A DNA stretch of 64,000 bases from JBMOOG01 sp049324535 (lineage in GTDB: Bacteria > Pseudomonadota > Alphaproteobacteria > Rhodobacterales > Rhodobacteraceae), in NCBI GenBank assembly GCA_049324535.1, contig JBMOOG010000017.1, positions 1 to 64,000 on the forward strand, read 5' to 3'. Position 1 is the stretch's first letter, and each line of letters begins with the position of its first letter. The notes under the pieces were generated by a model that worked only from the letters and a program-made list of their open reading frames with translations, made no database searches and was not told the origin of the DNA. This document shows, piece by piece, positions 51,277 to 58,830 of this stretch. The position numbers and the translations under genes are program-made.

Positions 51277-52760
51277 GACGCGAGCCTGTGCGCAAGCTCG
51301 GCTTCGCCGACCGTGCCCCCGGCCAGCGTGTCGGTGATGCGCCCGTCCCGGATCACGAGGATGCGGTGGCAGGTCGCGAGGATCTCGGGCAGGTCGTCCG
51401 AGATCACGATGACGCCCAGCCCGTGCCGCGCGAGATCGGCGATGATGGCGTGGATCTCGGCCTTGGACCCGACATCGACGCCGACGCTCGGCCCGTTCAG
51501 GATCAGCACCTTCGGCCCCTGCGCCATCCAGCGCGCCAGCACCACCCGCTGCTGGTTGCCGCCCGACAGCGACCGCACCGGCGCCTCGGCATCCGGCGCC
51601 TTGATCCGCAGCCGGCCGATCCAGTCGCGCGCCTCGCCCCAGAGACCCGCGAGGTCGAGAATGCCCAGCGCGCGCGCGTGGTCCGACAGCCGCCCGACCG
51701 CGATGTTGCGGGCAATCGACTGGGTCAGGAAAAGCCCCTCGGTCAGCCGGTCCTCGGGCACGTAGCCGATGCCCGCGCGCGCCGCGGCCAGCGGATCGCC
51801 AAGCGGCACCGCCGCGCCGTCCAGCGTGACCCGTCCGACCTCGGGCCGCACAAGCCCGAACAGCGCCTTGGCCAGCGCCGTGCGCCCGGACCCCAGAAGC
51901 CCCGCGACCCCGAGCACCTCGCCCGCGCGCAGATCGAAGCTCACCGCCTCGAAGGCCCCGGCCTTGCCAAGGCCCTCGACCCGCATCAGCACCGGCGCCG
52001 CCGGATCGAGCGGCGCGGGGGGCGTCTCGGCCACCTCGCGCCCGGTCATCTCCTGCGCCAGCCGCCGCGCATCGAACTCCGAGGCCGGACCCTCGGCGAC
52101 CTTGCGGCCGTTGCGCAGCACCACGACGCGCTCGCTCACCGCAAGCACCTCGGCGAGCTTGTGGCTGACGAAGAGCACCGCCACGCCGTCGGCCTTGAGC
52201 CGGCGGATGATGTCGAGAAGCGCCTGCACCTCGCGCTCGGTCAGCGCGGTGGTGGGTTCGTCCATGATGATGAGCCGCGCGTCGCAGGCCAGCGCCCGGC
52301 AGATCGCGACCACCTGCTTGTGCGCGACCGGAAGGGTCTCGAGCACGGCGTCGAGGTCCAGCGCGACGCCGATGCGCTCGAGCGCGGCCGCGGCGATCGC
52401 GCGCACGCGGGCGCGGCGGAAGAGGCGCGCGCCGTCCGAAAGTTCGCGCGACCAGGCGATGTTCTCGGCGACGGTGAGGTTCGGAAACAGCGCGAAATCC
52501 TGAAAGATCACCATCACCCCCGCGGCGGTGGCGGCGCGCGGGGTCATCGCGGCGCGCTCCTCGCTCCCGATGCGGATGCGGCCGCGGGTCGGGCGCTCGA
52601 CCCCGGACAGGATCTTGATGAGCGTGGACTTGCCCGAGCCGTTCTCGCCGGCAAGGCACACGGCCTCGCCCGGCGCGACGGCCAGGCTCACATCGTCCAG
52701 AGCCGTGATGCCGGCGTAGGTCTTGGTCACGCCCGACAGCGCGACGAGTGGTTCTGACAT
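51273..52760 (-). CDS. Sugar ABC transporter double ATP-binding protein (RbsA/LsrA type)
   Basis: 495 aa with two nucleotide-binding domains. The first has Walker A 'LAGENGSGKSTLIKIL', a degenerate signature region around 'LPVAHKQVVAICRALA' and Walker B 'LIIMDEPTTALTEREVQALL'. The second has the usual degenerate Walker A 'VAGLLGSGRTALAKALFG', signature 'RSLSGGNQQRVVLARWMAQG' and 'VLILNGPSVGVDVGSKAEIH' where DEP has become NGP. This arrangement is normal for CUT2 transporters, where one site is weak. It is between the binding protein and permease genes. Confidence 0.95.
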   Translation of the reverse strand: MSEPLVALSGVTKTYAGITALDDVSLAVAPGEAVCLAGENGSGKSTLIKILSGVERPTRGRIRIGSEERAAMTPRAATAAGVMVIFQDFALFPNLTVAENIAWSRELSDGARLFRRARVRAIAAAALERIGVALDLDAVLETLPVAHKQVVAICRALACDARLIIMDEPTTALTEREVQALLDIIRRLKADGVAVLFVSHKLAEVLAVSERVVVLRNGRKVAEGPASEFDARRLAQEMTGREVAETPPAPLDPAAPVLMRVEGLGKAGAFEAVSFDLRAGEVLGVAGLLGSGRTALAKALFGLVRPEVGRVTLDGAAVPLGDPLAAARAGIGYVPEDRLTEGLFLTQSIARNIAVGRLSDHARALGILDLAGLWGEARDWIGRLRIKAPDAEAPVRSLSGGNQQRVVLARWMAQGPKVLILNGPSVGVDVGSKAEIHAIIADLARHGLGVIVISDDLPEILATCHRILVIRDGRITDTLAGGTVGEAELAHRLAS

Positions 52761-52842
52761 GAAGGCCCGCCCCGGCAGAAATGTCTCGATCGAAGGTCCC
52801 GGGGGCGGCGCGGCGCCCGCCCCGCCCCCGGCATGGGTCGCA

Positions 52843-53823
52843 TCAGAACGGGTATTCGGCCATGTTGTCCTTGTTCACGTTCACCCAGGCCTGGCCGTAA
52901 ATCACCTTGCCGTCGAGCTTGACCTTCTCGTAGCCCGGCTGGCCGAGGTCCATGCCGTCGGTGACCTTCTCGCCGTTCATCACCATGACCGCGAGCTTGT
53001 TCATCACATAGCCCGCCACCGCCGGATCCCAGAACCCGATGCCGTCCACGGCGCCGGTCTCCAGATACTGCCCGGCGATCGACGGCAGCGAGGTGCCGAA
53101 GACGCAGGTCTTGTCGTTGAGCCCGCGCTCCTCGATCGCCAGCCCGATGCCCGCGACGTCGGTCGAGGCCGACCCCTGCAGGCCCTTCACGTTCGGGAAG
53201 GCGCGCAGCACCTCCTGCGCCTTCTCATAGGCCTTCTGCTGGTCGTCGAAGGTCTCGTTCTTGTCGCCGACCAGCGTCATCTTCGGATAGTTGGCCTTCT
53301 GATAGGCGATGGCGCCGTCCACCCACTGGTTGTGGGTCTGGCTGCCGAGGCTGCCCACGAAGACCGCGTATTCGCCCTCGCCGCCCATGCACTTGGCCAT
53401 CTGCTCCATCAGGTTGGCGCCGAAGTCCTCGTTCTTGAAGGCCTCGAGGTCATAGACGGTGTTCTGCTGGGCGGCGGCCTCGTGGGTCACGACGGCGATG
53501 CCCTGGTCCATGGCGCGCTTCAGCACCGGCTCGAGCGCCTCGGGGCTCATCGGCACCACCGCAAGCGCGTTCACGCCCTGCGCGATCATGTCCTCGATCA
53601 GCGCCGCCTGCTGCTGCGGGTCGGCCTGCGCCGGGCCCACCTCGAAGGCGTCCATGCCGGTGTCGGCGGCGAACTTCTTCACGCCTTCTTCCATCCGGTT
53701 GAACCACTGGATGCCCATGATCTTGACCACGGTCGCGATCTTCTTCTTGTCCTGCGCCGCCGCCGGCATGGCCAGCATCGACGCGGCCGCAACCAGCGCG
53801 ATCAGCGAAACGGTTCTCTTCAT
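52843..53823 (-). CDS. CUT2 substrate-binding protein (LsrB/RhaS-like)
   Basis: 326 aa. The signal peptide MKRTVSLIALVAAASMLAMP ends AAAQ. The Peripla_BP_4 fold resembles LsrB across its length: 'KIATVVKIMGIQWFNRMEEG', 'AVVPMSPEALEPVLKRAMDQ', 'GIAVVTHEAAAQ', 'SLGSQTHNQWVDGAIAYQKA' and C-terminus 'VNKDNMAEYPF' (LsrB ends in a similar KENIGKYDF). By eye the AI-2-contacting Lys is kept (VVK) but the Asp, Asp-Gln and Pro/Ala ligands of LsrB appear replaced (THE, TH, GS), so the ligand is probably a related sugar or ketose, not AI-2 itself. Confidence 0.88.
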   Translation of the reverse strand: MKRTVSLIALVAAASMLAMPAAAQDKKKIATVVKIMGIQWFNRMEEGVKKFAADTGMDAFEVGPAQADPQQQAALIEDMIAQGVNALAVVPMSPEALEPVLKRAMDQGIAVVTHEAAAQQNTVYDLEAFKNEDFGANLMEQMAKCMGGEGEYAVFVGSLGSQTHNQWVDGAIAYQKANYPKMTLVGDKNETFDDQQKAYEKAQEVLRAFPNVKGLQGSASTDVAGIGLAIEERGLNDKTCVFGTSLPSIAGQYLETGAVDGIGFWDPAVAGYVMNKLAVMVMNGEKVTDGMDLGQPGYEKVKLDGKVIYGQAWVNVNKDNMAEYPF

Positions 53824-53846
53824 AGTCTCCTCCTCTGGACGCCCTC

Positions 53847-55160
53847 TCAGGGGGCCTCTGCTGCAAGTTTCGGGGCTTCGGCATCGGCGTCTTGCCCGGA
53901 AACGGTGCCGGGTGACGTTTCTGGTTGTTGTCGGTGGACCGCGGCCCCGGCGATGAGCCCGGCGACAAGACCGGGGTCGGCGAGGTGCGGCCGATGGCCG
54001 GCGCCGCGGATCAGGTGAATGGCGGCGCGCGCCGGCAGGGCCGCCACGTCGCGCCAGTCGAGGATGCGGTCGCCGGTCCCGAAGACCACGGTCAGCGGGC
54101 ACGGGACGCTGTCGAGGTCGGCCCGGATGTCGATCTGCTGGATGCCGCCGCCCGCGACCGCCTCGGCCAGCGGGGTCTGGACCGGCCGCAGGGCCGAGAG
54201 CCGCGCGAGCTCCTGCCCGAGCGCTGCGGACGAGACCGGCCCGCCGCCGAGATCGGACAGCGCCCGCGCCAGCGCCGCCGGGGTCGTGGCGTGGAGCATG
54301 CCCTGAACGAAGGTCGCGTTGATCCGCGCCCCGAGCCCCAGGGGCGCAATCAGCACCAGCCCCGCCACGCTCCGCCGTGTTGCGGCGAGGCGCGCCGCCA
54401 CCGCGCCGCCCAGCGAATGGCCGGCCAGGACCACCGGCCCCGGCGGCAGTTGCGCCGCCACGCCCGCGCAGAGGTCGTCGAAATCCGTCGCCGCGCGGGG
54501 GTTCTCGCCATGCCCCGGCAGATCGGCGGCCACCACGGCATGGCCAAGGGCCGCGAGCCGCCGCGACAGGTCCCGGAAGGCGCGGTGATCGTCGAAGAGC
54601 CCGTGCAGCAGCACGACGGTCGGCGCGGCCCCCGGCGGGCGGGCCCCGCGCGCGGCCCCCGGCGCAGCGATGGCCGCCACATCGGCGCCGCGCACCCGTC
54701 CGCCGCGCCCGGTGCCGGCGATCCCCTCGAGGCCCGTCCCGAGGCGCCGGGCCAGCGCGCGCGCCGCGGGACTGGCCGCCACCCGGCCGGCGGCCGCGGG
54801 ATCCGGACCGCCACGGGCGACCGGCGCCCGGGCCGCGCCCGCATCCTCGGCACCCGCCGCGGCCTCGTCCGTCTTCTTCTTCTTCGCCGAAATACCCCCG
54901 CCGGAGGCGTCCGGCTCCGCCGCGCTCTCGACCTCGGCGATCGGCGCGCCGAGCGCCACCACCTGACCCGGTTCCACCCGATGCGCGACCATCCGGCCAT
55001 CGGCCAGCGCCGGCACCTCGACGGTGGTCTTGTCGGTCTCGACCTCCATCAGCACGTCGCCGCGCCGGTATTCCGCCCCCGGCGCGACCAGCCAGGCCAC
55101 GACCCGGGCCTCGTCCATGGTCTCGCCCAGACGCGGCAGGGTCAGCGTCACGCGGCCCAT
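53847..55160 (-). CDS. Acetoin-dehydrogenase-type E2: lipoyl domain plus alpha/beta-hydrolase (AcoC-like)
   Basis: 437 aa. Residues 1-78 are a lipoyl domain with the lipoylated Lys in 'DVLMEVETDKTTVEVPALAD'. A linker (about 80-125) contains SGGGISAKKKKTDEAAAG, encoded by an interspersed-repeat-like sequence. An E3-binding domain follows ('AASPAARALARRLGTGLEGI'), then an alpha/beta-hydrolase acyltransferase with 'TVVLLHGLFDDHRAFRDLSR', nucleophile elbow 'GPVVLAGHSLGGAVAARLAA' and late His 'HLIRGAGHRPHLADP'. AcoC has this plan instead of the classic E2 catalytic core. It would pass the acyl group from E1 to CoA. E3 is not encoded here. It overlaps E1beta by 13 bases. Confidence 0.9.
   Translation of the reverse strand: MGRVTLTLPRLGETMDEARVVAWLVAPGAEYRRGDVLMEVETDKTTVEVPALADGRMVAHRVEPGQVVALGAPIAEVESAAEPDASGGGISAKKKKTDEAAAGAEDAGAARAPVARGGPDPAAAGRVAASPAARALARRLGTGLEGIAGTGRGGRVRGADVAAIAAPGAARGARPPGAAPTVVLLHGLFDDHRAFRDLSRRLAALGHAVVAADLPGHGENPRAATDFDDLCAGVAAQLPPGPVVLAGHSLGGAVAARLAATRRSVAGLVLIAPLGLGARINATFVQGMLHATTPAALARALSDLGGGPVSSAALGQELARLSALRPVQTPLAEAVAGGGIQQIDIRADLDSVPCPLTVVFGTGDRILDWRDVAALPARAAIHLIRGAGHRPHLADPGLVAGLIAGAAVHRQQPETSPGTVSGQDADAEAPKLAAEAP
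54872..54910. repeat. Interspersed-repeat-like element inside the E2 linker
   Basis: CTTCTTCTTCTTCGCCGAAATACCCCCG and the following GC-rich bases resemble the flank at 15699-15723 (CTTCTTCTTCG...CAATACCCCC). From memory, an intergenic repeat family of this form is common in Rhodobacterales. Here it lies in frame in the flexible linker of the E2 gene and encodes the Lys run ISAKKKK. Confidence 0.5.
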
Positions 55161-56152
55161 GACGGCGCCTCCCGCCTCACCATCCACCGCGCCACGTCGG
55201 CAATGAGCGCCGCCGAGGGGATCGAGGCGCGCTCGAGCCCCGGCGCGACCGGAATCGGGATGTCCTCGCCGCCCAGACGCAGCACCGGCTCCTCGAGCCA
55301 GTCGAAGCCGCTCTCGCCGATCCGCGCCGCGATCTCCGAGGCGGCCGAGCCGGTCACGCAGGCCTCGGTGACCACGAGCGCCCGCCCGGTGCGGCGCACG
55401 CTCGCGATCATGGGGCCCTCGTCGAGCGGGTTGAGGCAGCGCAGGTCGATCACCTCGGCCGCGATCCCCGACGCGGCCAGGCGCTCGGCCGCCGCGAGGC
55501 ATTCGTGCAGCATCCGGCTGTAGGTAACGATGGTCAGGTCGCGTCCTTCGCGCCGCACCACCGCCTCGCCCCAGCCGCCATCCACCCGGTCGGGGTCCAT
55601 CTCGCCCTTCAGCGTGTAAAGCCCCTTGTGTTCGATCAGCACCACCGGATCGGGCTGCGCAAGCGCCATGCGCGTCAGGTGATAGGCGTCGTTCACCGTG
55701 GCCGGCATCACGAGCCGCAGCCCCGGCACGTGCAGCATCCAGGCTTCGAGGCTCTGGCTGTGCTGGGCCGCGGCCGAGCGGCCGGTCCCGCCCTGGGTGC
55801 GCAGCACCATCGGCACCCCGATCTGGCCGCCGAACATGTAGCGGCTCTTCGCGGCCTGGTTGGCGAGCTGATCCATCACCAGCCCGGCGAAGTCCACATA
55901 CATGATCTCGGCCACCGGTCTCAGCCCGGTCATGGCGGCGCCCACCGCTGCGCCGACGATGGCGGGCTCGGAAATCGGCGCGTCGATCACCCGATGCGCC
56001 CCGAACAGGTCGATCAGCCCCTTGGTCACGCCGTAGGCCCCGCCGTAGAGCCCGACCTCCTCGCCGATCAGGATCACCGAGGGATCGGCCTCCATCGCGT
56101 CGATGAGCGCCTGCCGGATCGCCTCGCGGTAGGTGGTCGCGACCGCCGTCAT
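55148..56152 (-). CDS. TPP-dependent dehydrogenase E1 component, beta subunit (AcoB-like)
   Basis: 334 aa, transketolase-like. 'ATTYREAIRQALIDAMEADP', 'SVILIGEEVGLYGGAYGVTK', 'VIDAPISEPAIVGAAVGAAM' and 'RTQGGTGRSAAAQHSQSLEA' with the conserved His, then the C-terminal 'GRALVVTEACVTGSAASEIA'. It pairs with E1alpha to decarboxylate or cleave the substrate on thiamine diphosphate and reductively acylate the E2 lipoyl group. Within the branch, the neighbour E2 of AcoC type points to acetoin-like cleavage, not pyruvate decarboxylation. Four-base overlap with E1alpha. Confidence 0.92.
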   Translation of the reverse strand: MTAVATTYREAIRQALIDAMEADPSVILIGEEVGLYGGAYGVTKGLIDLFGAHRVIDAPISEPAIVGAAVGAAMTGLRPVAEIMYVDFAGLVMDQLANQAAKSRYMFGGQIGVPMVLRTQGGTGRSAAAQHSQSLEAWMLHVPGLRLVMPATVNDAYHLTRMALAQPDPVVLIEHKGLYTLKGEMDPDRVDGGWGEAVVRREGRDLTIVTYSRMLHECLAAAERLAASGIAAEVIDLRCLNPLDEGPMIASVRRTGRALVVTEACVTGSAASEIAARIGESGFDWLEEPVLRLGGEDIPIPVAPGLERASIPSAALIADVARWMVRREAPSWAA

Positions 56153-57192
56153 GCCCGCGCCCCCTCGCCAAGCACCGCCGCCAGCCGTTCGGCCTGCGGC
56201 CGCGGCCCCGGCGTGCCGGGGGCGTAGACATCCTCGAACATGCTCGCGCCCGGGGGCGGCGCCGACGCGATGGCGTGGGCCAGCGCCGCGTCCATCTCGG
56301 CCGCCGCGTCGGCGTCGATGCGGTCAATCTCGGCCTGTGCGGCCAGACCGTCGGCAAGCACCCGCGCCCGGGCCGCAGCAACCGGGTCACGCCCGCGACC
56401 CTCGGCCTCTTCCTCGACCGACCGGTAGGGCGACTTGTCCATGCGCGCATGGCCGTAGAACCGGTAGGCGCTGATCTCGAGATAGCCCGGCCGCCCGGCC
56501 CGCGCGCCTTCGGCGATGGCCCGCGCGGCCTCGCTCACCGCGGCCACATCGGCGCCGTCCGCGCGCTCGGCCGCGAGCCCGAAACCCCGCGCCCGCGCCG
56601 GGAAATCGGTCGAGCCCGCCGACCGGTCCACCCGCGTGCCCATGCCGTACTGGTTGTTGATGCAGCAGAAGACCACCGGCAGCGCCCAGAGCGCCGCCAT
56701 GTTCATCGCCTCGTAGAGGATGCCCTGGCTCATCGCGCCATCGCCGAAGAAGGCGACCGAGATCTGGCCGGTGGCGCCGTTGCGGTAGGAAAGCCCCGCC
56801 CCCACCACATGGGGGATGCCGCCGCCGACGATCGCGTTGGCCCCGAGGTGGCCGAGCGCGCGATCCGCGATGTGCATCGAGCCGCCCTTGCCCCGGCAGT
56901 AGCCGTCGGCCTTGCCGGCGATCTCGGCCATCATCCGCGCGGGGTCCGCGCCGCGCGCCAGAAACACGCCGTGGCCGCGATGATGGGTGGTGAAGGTGTC
57001 GCCCGCGCGCATGGCGCCGGTCATCCCCACCACCGCCTCCTCGCCGATCGACAGGTGCAGCATCGACCCCGCACTTTCGCCGCGCACGAACAGCTCGCCC
57101 ACCCGCTCCTCGAAGCTGCGGATCCGCCGCATGAGCCGGTACTGGTCGAGAAGCGCGGTGTTGGCGACGGGTCGTGCAAGGGGCGCGGTCAT
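56149..57192 (-). CDS. TPP-dependent dehydrogenase E1 component, alpha subunit (AcoA-like)
   Basis: 347 aa. The N-terminal 'YRLMRRIRSFEERVGELFVR' and 'SAGSMLHLSIGEEAVVGMTG' lead to 'FTTHHRGHGVFLARGADPAR'. The TPP/Mg motif GDG...NN is 'ISVAFFGDGAMSQGILYEAM' through 'VVFCCINNQYGMGTRVDRSA' (about residues 160-195). 'EISAYRFYGHARMDKSPYRS' contains the conserved active-site His and phosphorylatable-loop region. It forms the E1 heterotetramer with the beta subunit. It overlaps the FGGY kinase gene by four bases. Confidence 0.93.
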   Translation of the reverse strand: MTAPLARPVANTALLDQYRLMRRIRSFEERVGELFVRGESAGSMLHLSIGEEAVVGMTGAMRAGDTFTTHHRGHGVFLARGADPARMMAEIAGKADGYCRGKGGSMHIADRALGHLGANAIVGGGIPHVVGAGLSYRNGATGQISVAFFGDGAMSQGILYEAMNMAALWALPVVFCCINNQYGMGTRVDRSAGSTDFPARARGFGLAAERADGADVAAVSEAARAIAEGARAGRPGYLEISAYRFYGHARMDKSPYRSVEEEAEGRGRDPVAAARARVLADGLAAQAEIDRIDADAAAEMDAALAHAIASAPPPGASMFEDVYAPGTPGPRPQAERLAAVLGEGARA

Positions 57193-58685
57193 GCCTCGGT
57201 CTCCCGCAGGGGTTTCAGCGCCGCATAGGCCGCGCGGTAGCGCGCGTAGATCGGCGCGTAGGCGGCGTGGGCGGCGGGATCGGGCTCGATCCGCCGGGCG
57301 GTGCGAACCATCGCGGCGCAGCCCGCGTCGATCGTCGGGAAGCGGCCGGCGCCGACGGCGGCCAGGATCGCGGACCCCAGCGCCGGCGCCTCGGGTTCCT
57401 CGGTCAGCTCCAGCGCCACGCCCAGCGTGTCGGCATGGACCTGAAGCCAGAAGGGCGACCGCGTCGCGCCCCCCGCGACGACGATGCGGCGCGCCTCAAA
57501 CGCCGAGCCGAAGCTCTCGACGATGGCGCGGGTGCCAAGGCAGACCGACTCGATCAGCGCGCGGTAGACATGGGCGGGCGTGTGCTTGAGCGACAGGCCC
57601 GTGATCGCCCCGCGCGCCAGCGGGTCGGTGTGCGGGGTGCGGTTGCCCTGGAAGTGATCGACCGCAAGCAACCCCTCGGCGCCGGGCGGCAGCGCCGCGG
57701 CATCATGGTTCAGCCGGTCGAAGTCGATGCCCTCGGCGAAGTTGCGCTTGAACCAGGCGATGACCGATCCGGTCGAGGTCTGGCCGCCCTCGATGATCGG
57801 ACGCCCCGGATAGACGCAGTCCATGTAGGTGCCCCAGACGCCCCGCGCATGGACAGGATGCGCCGCCACCCCGAGCTGCAGGTGCGACGAGCCGGTGATG
57901 AGCGCGAGCTCCCCCGGCTGCGTGACGCCCAGCCCGATCATGCCGATGAAGGCGTCGGCCCCGCCCTGCACGACCGGCGTGCCGGGCCGCAGCCCCAGAT
58001 GCGCCGCCGCCTCGGGCAGCAGCGGGCCGATGACCGCCCCCGGCGCCACGATGTCTTTCGGCCATTTCGCGGCGAGGTCGGAAAGGCCCAGCCGGTCGAG
58101 CATCGAGAGCGGCCAGCCGCCGTGGTCGGTCTGGTAGTGCCAGCGCATCGTGATGTTGTTCAGCGACGCCGCCCAGCGGCCGGTCAGCCGCAGGGTCAGG
58201 TAGTCCTGGTATTCGCCGATCATCGCGGCCCGCGCCCAGACCTCGGGCTGGTTGCGGCGGATCCAGAGCGCCTTCGGGATCATCCATTCCGGGCTGACCG
58301 GCCCCGCCCCGCCCCCGTTCACCCGCAGCGCCGGATCGCCGCAGGCGGCGACCTCGGCCGCCTCGCGGTGCGCGCGCACGTCCATCCACAGGAGCGCCGG
58401 CCGCAGCGGCTGGCCGGTGGCGTCGAGCGCCACCACCGTGCAGGAGGTCGTGTCGCAGGCGATGGCGTCGATCTGGTCGGCCCCGACGCCGGCCGCGGCC
58501 ATCGCCTCGCGCACGGCGACGGCGGCCGCGTGCCACCAGTCGGCCGGCGCCTGCTCGGCGCGGCCGGGCTCGGGAAAGTCGGTGGCATAGGGCCCGCGCC
58601 CGACCCCGCGCGACCGGCCGGTGAGATCGAAGACATGGGCGCGCAGGCTTTCGGTCCCGCCGTCGATGCCGATCACGTAGGCCAT
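57189..58685 (-). CDS. FGGY-family carbohydrate kinase
   Basis: 498 aa. N-terminal FGGY domain starting 'VIGIDGGTESLRAHVFDLTG' (phosphate-1), with 'DAIACDTTSCTVVALDATGQ'; the C-terminal domain has 'VQGGADAFIGMIGLGVTQPG' (catalytic Asp in GGADA), 'ALITGSSHLQLGV' and the adenosine motif 'RRIVVAGGATRSPFWLQVHA'. Family members phosphorylate pentuloses, glycerol, erythritol or AI-2 (LsrK). First gene of the operon, facing the SorC regulator. ATG at 58685 gives the normal family start; the upstream extension crosses the promoter. Confidence 0.93.
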   Translation of the reverse strand: MAYVIGIDGGTESLRAHVFDLTGRSRGVGRGPYATDFPEPGRAEQAPADWWHAAAVAVREAMAAAGVGADQIDAIACDTTSCTVVALDATGQPLRPALLWMDVRAHREAAEVAACGDPALRVNGGGAGPVSPEWMIPKALWIRRNQPEVWARAAMIGEYQDYLTLRLTGRWAASLNNITMRWHYQTDHGGWPLSMLDRLGLSDLAAKWPKDIVAPGAVIGPLLPEAAAHLGLRPGTPVVQGGADAFIGMIGLGVTQPGELALITGSSHLQLGVAAHPVHARGVWGTYMDCVYPGRPIIEGGQTSTGSVIAWFKRNFAEGIDFDRLNHDAAALPPGAEGLLAVDHFQGNRTPHTDPLARGAITGLSLKHTPAHVYRALIESVCLGTRAIVESFGSAFEARRIVVAGGATRSPFWLQVHADTLGVALELTEEPEAPALGSAILAAVGAGRFPTIDAGCAAMVRTARRIEPDPAAHAAYAPIYARYRAAYAALKPLRETEA

Positions 58686-58741
58686 GCCCGATCGCTCTCC
58701 CCCAGCCCCGGTTTCTGCACCTGCAATGCTGCAATGCAAAC

Positions 58742-58762
58742 TTTGTGCAGGCGCTGCACAAA
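58742..58762. promoter_or_regulatory. Palindromic operator between the kinase operon and its regulator
   Basis: TTTGTGCAG (58742-58750), GCG, CTGCACAAA (58754-58762): perfect 9-bp arms with a 3-base centre. A related half-site series (TGCACCTGCAATGCTGCAATGCA) lies at about 58713-58737. Placed midway between the divergent starts (58685 and 58831), it is the natural binding site for the SorC regulator and probably its autoregulation. Confidence 0.7.
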
Positions 58763-58830
58763 TGTGATAAGCCTTGACGCAAGCCGCGGTCAAGCGCGAG
58801 ATGTCGCGTCATCGCCCGAACAGGTGCAGC

